From: an uncultured Bacteroidales bacterium
GTDB taxonomy: Bacteria > Bacteroidota > Bacteroidia > Bacteroidales > Bacteroidaceae
Direction of reading: 5' to 3'
Assembly: GCA_947367415.1 (NCBI GenBank)
Contig: CANBEE010000097.1
Location: 1 to 9,098, forward strand
DNA length: 9,098 nt
The notes beneath the pieces are model-generated. The model was not told the origin of the DNA. It did not search any database and worked only from the letters and a program-made list of their open reading frames with translations. Each line of letters begins with the position of its first letter. The first letter of the stretch is position 1. The translations under genes and the position numbers were made by a program. Shown piece after piece: positions 4,189-9,098 of the stretch.

Positions 4189-6936
4189 ATGAAGCATCAT
4201 CCGTTTTTGACCCTGCTGTGTGTGCTCTTGGCGGCAACCTCATGTACCCGCATCACGATAGACCTCTCAGGTGAGTGGGAGTTTGCTATGGGCGAGCAGC
4301 CCGTGTATGACGACCGCGTCAGCCTGCCAGGCTCCATGCTCACCAACGGTAAGGGCCACGATGTGACCGTCGACACCCGCTGGACGGGCTCCACCTACGA
4401 CTCATCCTATTACTACAGTCCTCAGCTGGCCCGCTACCGCGAGCAGGGCAATGTGAAGTTCCCCTTCTTCCTCACCCCCGACAAGTACTACGTGGGTCAT
4501 GCCTGGTACCGCAGGACGGTGCGCGTGCCCGATTCTTGGGAGGGACGTCCCGTGACACTCTATCTGGAGCGTCCACATATTGAGACCACCCTCTATGTCA
4601 ATGGGCGCGAGGTGGGGCATCAGATGTCGCTCAGCACCCCTCACCAGTATGACATTACCCAGTACGTGACCTTCGGCGAGGACAACGAACTGGCCATCTG
4701 CGTATATAATGGTATTGAGAACGTGTGTGTGGGGCAGGACTCCCACAGCGTGACCGACCAGACACAGGGCAACTGGAACGGTATCGTCGGAGCCATAGAG
4801 CTGCGCTCGGCACCTGTAATCAGCAGGGTGCGTGCCGTGCCCGATGTGAAGGCAGGCGTTGTGCGCATTGAGGTCAACGAGGCACGCTACGAGCTGCCCT
4901 TGGGGAAGGATACCTGCCGTTGGAGCGAGTTCACCCCCACCGTGTATAGCCGCAAGGTAGAGTACCGGGGAGTGCCCGTGACGGTGACCTTCGGCATACG
5001 CGACATCCGTGTCGACGGACGTCAGATTTATCTCAACGACAGCCCTGTGTGGATGCGAGGCACGCTGGAGAACTGCTGCTTCCCCGAGACGGGCTATGCC
5101 CCCATGGATGTGGAGTCGTGGGTGCGCGTGTTCAGGAAATGCCGCGAGTATGGCTTCAATCATGTGCGCTTCCACTCCTGGTGTCCGCCCGAAGCGGCCT
5201 TCACAGCTGCCGACAAGGTGGGCATATACCTGCAGCCCGAGGGACCCTCGTGGCCCAACCATGGCGTGCGTCTGCGTAGTCGCCAATATGTCGACACCTA
5301 TCTCATGGAGGAGACCAAGCGCATCATCGACACCTACGGCCATCACCCCTCATTCGTGATGTTCGCTGTGGGCAACGAGCCGGCAGGGCGATGGGTCGAG
5401 TACTGCAACGACTGGGTGGCCGAGATGATGGCCTACGACCCCACCCGTATCTACTGCGGCGCATCGGTAGGCGGCGGATGGGCTTGGGATAGCGGCAGTC
5501 AGTTCCATGTGAAGGGTGGGGGACGTGGTCTGAATTGGACCTCACGCGCTCCGCAGGCTGCCGACGATTACTTTGCCGACATCACCTTCCCCCGCAACTA
5601 CTTCGACACCGTGCCCAACAACACCCCCATCATTGCCCACGAGCAGGGACAGTGGTGTGCCTTCCCCGACTTGAAGGAGATAGACCAATATACGGGTGCC
5701 TACAAGGCACGCAATTTTGAAATCTTCCGCGACCTGCTCGCCGAGAACGCCATGGCCGACCGTGCCGAGGCTTTCCTCCATGCCAGCGGCAAGTTGCAGA
5801 CGATGGCCTACAAGTATGAGATGGAGCGCAACCTGCGCACCCCTGACTATGCCGGATTCCAGCTCCTCGGGCTCAACGACTATAGTGGACAGGGCAGTGC
5901 GCTGGTGGGCGTGCTCAATGTTCATTGGCGGGAGAAGGGGTACTGCACGGCAGATGGTTGGCGCGAGTTCTGCTCTGAGGTAGTACCCCTTGCTCGCTTC
6001 CCTAAATTCATCTACACCGATGCCGAGATGCTCGACATACCCGTAGAGGTATATCATGCCGGCGAGGCAACCCTCTCAGAGGTCAGTTGCACCTATACGC
6101 TGACGGGCTTGGGCGAGGAGATTCAGGGACAGCTGCCCCTGCGCACACTGCCTGTGGGCAAGAATATCCGTGCGGGCAGCATAGTGCAGCCTCTGGCCTC
6201 CATCACCGCTCCTGTCAAGGTGACACTGGCAATCCGTATTGCCGACGCAAAGGGAGCCATCATCGGGCGCAATCATTGGGAGCTATGGGTATATCCCTCG
6301 GCCGAGGAGCTCCCCTCGGAAGGCGACATATACATAGCCGATGTGCTCGACGACAAGGCGCTCGCGGTGCTCAAGCAGGGCGGCAAGGTGCTGCTCACCG
6401 CAGCCGGCAAGGTGACCTATGGTAGCGACATCGTTCAGCACTACCTGCCTGTGTTCTGGAACACCAGCTGGTTCAAGATGCGTCCGCCCCATACCACGGG
6501 AGCCGCCATCGATGCGTCGCATCCGCTCTTTGCCCATGGCTTCCCCACCGACGACTGGAGCAACCTGAACTGGTGGGAGCTGCTCAACAAGGCGCAGGTG
6601 ATGAACCTCACCGACTTCCCCGCCCACTACCAGTCGCCCATACAGCCCATCGACACATGGCACATCAGCCGCAAGCTCGGTATGCTCGTCGAGGCCAACG
6701 TGTCGGGCGGAAAACTGCTGATGACAACCATGGACATCACCCGCGATCTCGACCGCCGCATAGTGGCACGTCAGATGCGTAGTGCCATCCTGCGCTATAT
6801 GCAGAGCCCCGACTTTGACCCGGAGCTCACGCTGGAACCCTCGCGCATTGCCGACCTCTTCACCAACCATGGCCCTAAGGTCGACATGTACACCAACGGC
6901 TCGCCCGACGAGCTGAAGCCAGCCATCATAAGATAA
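4189..6936 (+). CDS. GH2-type glycoside hydrolase lipoprotein with C-terminal GATase-like domain
   Basis: This 915-residue protein starts with a lipoprotein signal (lipobox ATSC, lipidated Cys19), so it is membrane-anchored; no clear surface-export signature of acidic residues follows the cysteine. Residues about 24-207 form the GH2 sugar-binding jelly roll (GHAWYRRTV, TLYVNGREVG, NWNGIVGAIEL). A short Ig-like segment follows at about 213-267, then the catalytic barrel from about 275 (LNDSPVWMRGTLE, FNHVRFHSWCPPEAAF). The probable acid/base is Glu397 in FAVGNEPAG and the nucleophile Glu485 in IIAHEQGQW. Residues about 705-895 (DIYIADVLDDKALAVLKQGGKVLL... to SAILRYM) look like a Rossmann/class I glutamine amidotransferase-like domain of the kind seen at the end of some beta-galactosidase-type enzymes, without visible amidotransferase chemistry. 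GH2 covers beta-galactosidases, mannosidases, glucuronidases and others; the exact activity cannot be read here. The start lies after an A-rich stretch typical of Bacteroidetes translation starts. The Ig-like domain is about half the usual length. Confidence 0.85.
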   Translation: MKHHPFLTLLCVLLAATSCTRITIDLSGEWEFAMGEQPVYDDRVSLPGSMLTNGKGHDVTVDTRWTGSTYDSSYYYSPQLARYREQGNVKFPFFLTPDKYYVGHAWYRRTVRVPDSWEGRPVTLYLERPHIETTLYVNGREVGHQMSLSTPHQYDITQYVTFGEDNELAICVYNGIENVCVGQDSHSVTDQTQGNWNGIVGAIELRSAPVISRVRAVPDVKAGVVRIEVNEARYELPLGKDTCRWSEFTPTVYSRKVEYRGVPVTVTFGIRDIRVDGRQIYLNDSPVWMRGTLENCCFPETGYAPMDVESWVRVFRKCREYGFNHVRFHSWCPPEAAFTAADKVGIYLQPEGPSWPNHGVRLRSRQYVDTYLMEETKRIIDTYGHHPSFVMFAVGNEPAGRWVEYCNDWVAEMMAYDPTRIYCGASVGGGWAWDSGSQFHVKGGGRGLNWTSRAPQAADDYFADITFPRNYFDTVPNNTPIIAHEQGQWCAFPDLKEIDQYTGAYKARNFEIFRDLLAENAMADRAEAFLHASGKLQTMAYKYEMERNLRTPDYAGFQLLGLNDYSGQGSALVGVLNVHWREKGYCTADGWREFCSEVVPLARFPKFIYTDAEMLDIPVEVYHAGEATLSEVSCTYTLTGLGEEIQGQLPLRTLPVGKNIRAGSIVQPLASITAPVKVTLAIRIADAKGAIIGRNHWELWVYPSAEELPSEGDIYIADVLDDKALAVLKQGGKVLLTAAGKVTYGSDIVQHYLPVFWNTSWFKMRPPHTTGAAIDASHPLFAHGFPTDDWSNLNWWELLNKAQVMNLTDFPAHYQSPIQPIDTWHISRKLGMLVEANVSGGKLLMTTMDITRDLDRRIVARQMRSAILRYMQSPDFDPELTLEPSRIADLFTNHGPKVDMYTNGSPDELKPAIIR

Positions 6937-6958
6937 TAACCATATAAGATAGTAACCA
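6928..6958 (+). repeat. 16-bp tandem duplication across the GH2 gene's stop codon
   Basis: ATAAGATAATAACCA (6928-6942) is followed by ATAAGATAGTAACCA (6944-6958), matching at 14 of 15 positions with a period of 16. The first copy contains the last two sense codons and the TAA stop (6934-6936) of the GH2 gene. The second copy makes up most of the 36-bp gap before the GH20 gene. It looks like a replication-slippage duplication; a role in translational coupling is possible but unsupported. Confidence 0.6.
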
Positions 6959-6972
6959 CAAGCAATAGCATC

Positions 6973-9030
6973 ATGAAGAAAACCGCATTTCTCATTACCG
7001 TACTCCTGGGCATGGCTCTTATGGGCTGCCATCGCGAGACGCAGCCACTCAGCGTAATACCCGTTCCCATGAAGGCCGATATGCCTGGAGGAGCGTTCAA
7101 GATTGCTGCCTACACTCCCCTATGGATCGAGGCCGATGAGGCCGACGTTGCCATCCTTAAGGGCGCTCTGGACAAATCTCCGTTGCAGCTCACACAAGTG
7201 TCGTTGCAGCCCAAGATTGGCGGCATTGCGCTTCGCGTGGTCGATGCCCTGCCCGGCGTGGAGAGTGCCGAGGGATACGTGCTTGAGGTTACCCGCAAGG
7301 GAGTGCTGCTGCAAGCCCTTTCCGGTGCAGGTCTCTACTATGGAGTGCAGACAATGTTGCAGATGCTTGACTGTGACAACCATTTGCCCTATGGCACCAT
7401 CGTCGATGAGCCCCGTTTCGAATACCGCGGTGTGATGCTCGATGTGTCGCGTCACTTCTTCGATGTCGACTTTGTCAAGAAGCAGATTGATGCCATGGCA
7501 CGCTACAAGTTCAACCGCCTCCATCTGCACCTGACCGATGCTGCAGGATGGCGCATCGAGATTAAGCAATATCCCCGTCTAACCGATTTCGCAGCTTGGC
7601 GCACCCATGCCTTGTGGAAAGACTGGTGGGCTGCTGAGCGCCACTATGTCGACAAGGGCGACGACAATGCCTTCGGTGGCTACTATACCCAAGAGCAGAT
7701 TCGCGATATCGTGGATTATGCGCAGCAGCATCACATCACGGTGATTCCGGAGATTGAAATGCCTTCCCACTCTGAGGAGGTGCTGGCCGCCTATCCCGAG
7801 CTGGCCTGCTCAGGAGAACCCTACAAGGGGTCGGACTTCTGCGTCGGCAGTGAGCACACATTCACCTTCTTGGAGAATGTATTGCTTGAGGTGATGCAGC
7901 TCTTCCCCTCAGAGTATATACATATCGGTGGCGATGAGGCCTCCAAGCAAGCTTGGAAGGAGTGTCCCCATTGTCAGGCAAGGATGAAGGCCGAGGGACT
8001 GGCCGATGTCGATGAGCTGCAGAGCTACCTCATCCGCCGTGTCGAGACATTCCTCAACAGCCATGGACGCAAATTGCTGGGTTGGGACGAGATTCTTGAC
8101 GGCGGTTTGGCGCCGAACGCTACCGTCATGTCGTGGCGAGGTCCCGAAGGCGGACTCCGTGCCATGGCCATGGGACATCGTGCCATCATGACCCCGGGCG
8201 AGTTCTGCTACTTTGATGCATATCAGGATGCACCGCACACCCAGCCCGAAGCCTTTGGCGGATACCTTCCGCTGCGGAAAGTCTACTCCTACGACCCCCT
8301 TCCCGATACGCTGGATGCCAAGCAGGCAGCCCTGCTCTATGGTGTTCAGGCCAACCTCTTTGCTGAGTACATCCCCACGGAGGAACACATGGAATACATG
8401 ATGTATCCGCGCCTCTTGGCATTGGCAGAGGTTGCGTGGAGCCAGCCCGAGCTGAAGTGCTACGACGACTTCCATGCACGTGCCTTGAAGGCTGTCGACC
8501 GTCTCCGCAGCGAGGGCTACAACCCCTTCGACCTACGTGGCGAAGTCGGCAATCGTCCCGGTGCCGATACTCCTGTCGTTCATCAAGCTGTAGGCAAGCA
8601 CGTAAGCTACGTCGATGGCTCGGCCTACTATCCAGGCTATTCTGCCGGAGGTGACGGCGCTTTGGTCGATGGCATACGTGGCGGATGGACCTATGGCGAC
8701 AAGCGCTGGCAAGGCTTTCTTGGCCGTAAGGGTGTAGATGTAGTCATCGACTTGGAAGAGGTGCGCAACATCTCCTCCGTCAGTGCCGACTTCATGCAGA
8801 TCTGTGGCCCAGGCGTATTCATGCCAGCCAGCATCATTATCTCCGTGTCAGACAACGGAACGGACTTTGTAGAACTGCACCGCATCGATAATGAAGTCAT
8901 CAGAGACGATGCCGTCACCTTCAAGACCTTCGGCTGGGACGGCACCGCCCAAGCCCGCTACATCCGCTACCAAGCCCTCCGCAGCACCTTCGGCGGCTTC
9001 CTCTTTGTTGATGAGGTCGTGGTGAAGTAG
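6973..9030 (+). CDS. GH20 beta-N-acetylhexosaminidase lipoprotein with C-terminal F5/8-type-C-like domain
   Basis: This 685-residue protein has a lipoprotein signal (LMGC, lipidated Cys19), so it is anchored in the cell envelope. Residues about 25-145 form the GH20b-type N-terminal domain (PLSVIPVP; GLYYGVQTMLQML). The GH20 barrel starts near 149 (FEYRGVMLDVSRHFF) and shows HLHLTDAAGWRIEI (184-197), IPEIEMPSHS and the catalytic HIGGDEASKQAW, with Asp321 and Glu322 as the pair that orients the substrate's acetamido group and acts as acid. This mechanism removes terminal beta-linked GlcNAc or GalNAc. Residues about 555-685 (GGDGALVDGIRGG, VDVVIDLEEVRNISSVSADFM, ARYIRYQAL) resemble an F5/8 type C (CBM32-like) carbohydrate-binding domain. 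It is the last gene of the presumed operon, 36 bp after the GH2 gene. An otherwise conserved Trp of the sugar pocket appears as Phe463 (GVQANLFAEYI), and the TDDQGWR-type loop reads TDAAGWR, so activity or specificity may be altered. Confidence 0.9.
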   Translation: MKKTAFLITVLLGMALMGCHRETQPLSVIPVPMKADMPGGAFKIAAYTPLWIEADEADVAILKGALDKSPLQLTQVSLQPKIGGIALRVVDALPGVESAEGYVLEVTRKGVLLQALSGAGLYYGVQTMLQMLDCDNHLPYGTIVDEPRFEYRGVMLDVSRHFFDVDFVKKQIDAMARYKFNRLHLHLTDAAGWRIEIKQYPRLTDFAAWRTHALWKDWWAAERHYVDKGDDNAFGGYYTQEQIRDIVDYAQQHHITVIPEIEMPSHSEEVLAAYPELACSGEPYKGSDFCVGSEHTFTFLENVLLEVMQLFPSEYIHIGGDEASKQAWKECPHCQARMKAEGLADVDELQSYLIRRVETFLNSHGRKLLGWDEILDGGLAPNATVMSWRGPEGGLRAMAMGHRAIMTPGEFCYFDAYQDAPHTQPEAFGGYLPLRKVYSYDPLPDTLDAKQAALLYGVQANLFAEYIPTEEHMEYMMYPRLLALAEVAWSQPELKCYDDFHARALKAVDRLRSEGYNPFDLRGEVGNRPGADTPVVHQAVGKHVSYVDGSAYYPGYSAGGDGALVDGIRGGWTYGDKRWQGFLGRKGVDVVIDLEEVRNISSVSADFMQICGPGVFMPASIIISVSDNGTDFVELHRIDNEVIRDDAVTFKTFGWDGTAQARYIRYQALRSTFGGFLFVDEVVVK

Positions 9031-9098
9031 CTCTTTCGTTTTACTGTTTTGTAGAACATGGTATCATGGACTATGCCTTCATCGTATATATTTTAGAA

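Noticed and set aside
2746..4200. 484-codon open frame on the minus strand
   Set aside because: Mirror of the GH35 gene in the same codon register, with no promoter, signal or recognisable motif; the plus-strand protein is clearly GH35.
4402..5346. 314-codon minus-strand frame, and similar ones at 5542-6057, 6283-7032, 7120-7569 and 7909-8475
   Set aside because: The first four share the codon register of the sense hydrolase genes and reflect biased codon use; all lie antisense to genes with clear catalytic motifs.

Overview
The window looks like part of a chromosome of a Bacteroidales bacterium, probably a gut-type Prevotella, Bacteroides or Muribaculaceae relative. Three things point there: promoters with the Bacteroidetes -7 box TAnnTTTG, start codons preceded by A/T-rich sequence or only weak Shine-Dalgarno matches, and a cluster made entirely of exported glycoside hydrolases. 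Genus cannot be settled from this sequence. Genes are GC-rich with few TTA, CTA or TCA codons; the intergenic gap is AT-rich and full of repeats.

Layout. Positions 3-1229 (minus strand) hold the first 409 codons of a secreted clan GH-A-type glycoside hydrolase whose C-terminus lies outside the window. Positions 1230-2106 are an 877-bp divergent intergenic region with no convincing gene. It holds two promoters facing outwards (minus strand near 1262-1293, plus strand near 2017-2048) and between them several inverted-repeat structures. Element A (1454-1621) has 22-bp terminal inverted repeats and a strong central hairpin. A 40-bp palindromic unit lies at 1627-1666. Element B (1680-1917) has oppositely oriented arrays of a 7-bp repeat around a 77-bp REP-like palindromic core. 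Positions 2107-9030 (plus strand) are three hydrolase genes in a row, separated by 72 and 36 bp and probably one operon: a GH35 beta-galactosidase-type enzyme, a GH2-type lipoprotein, and a GH20 beta-N-acetylhexosaminidase lipoprotein with a C-terminal F5/8-type-C-like domain. The last 68 bases (9031-9098) show no clear terminator or gene.

How the genes may work together. GH35, GH2 and GH20 enzymes remove terminal beta-linked galactose, another beta-sugar and beta-HexNAc, so the cluster looks like the exo-acting end of a polysaccharide utilization locus for a HexNAc/galactose-containing glycan (host mucin, N-glycan or similar). All four proteins carry export signals: two signal peptidase I type and two lipoprotein type. 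No SusC/SusD pair, sulfatase or regulator is visible, so substrate and control are inference.

I found no evidence for a wholly new biochemical system. The most unusual part is the intergenic region, where two unrelated cores are each bracketed by inverted 7-bp repeat arrays. The enzymes also show oddities: a Trp-to-Phe change at a GH20 pocket position, a shortened Ig-like domain in the GH2 protein, and an unfamiliar GH-A enzyme.
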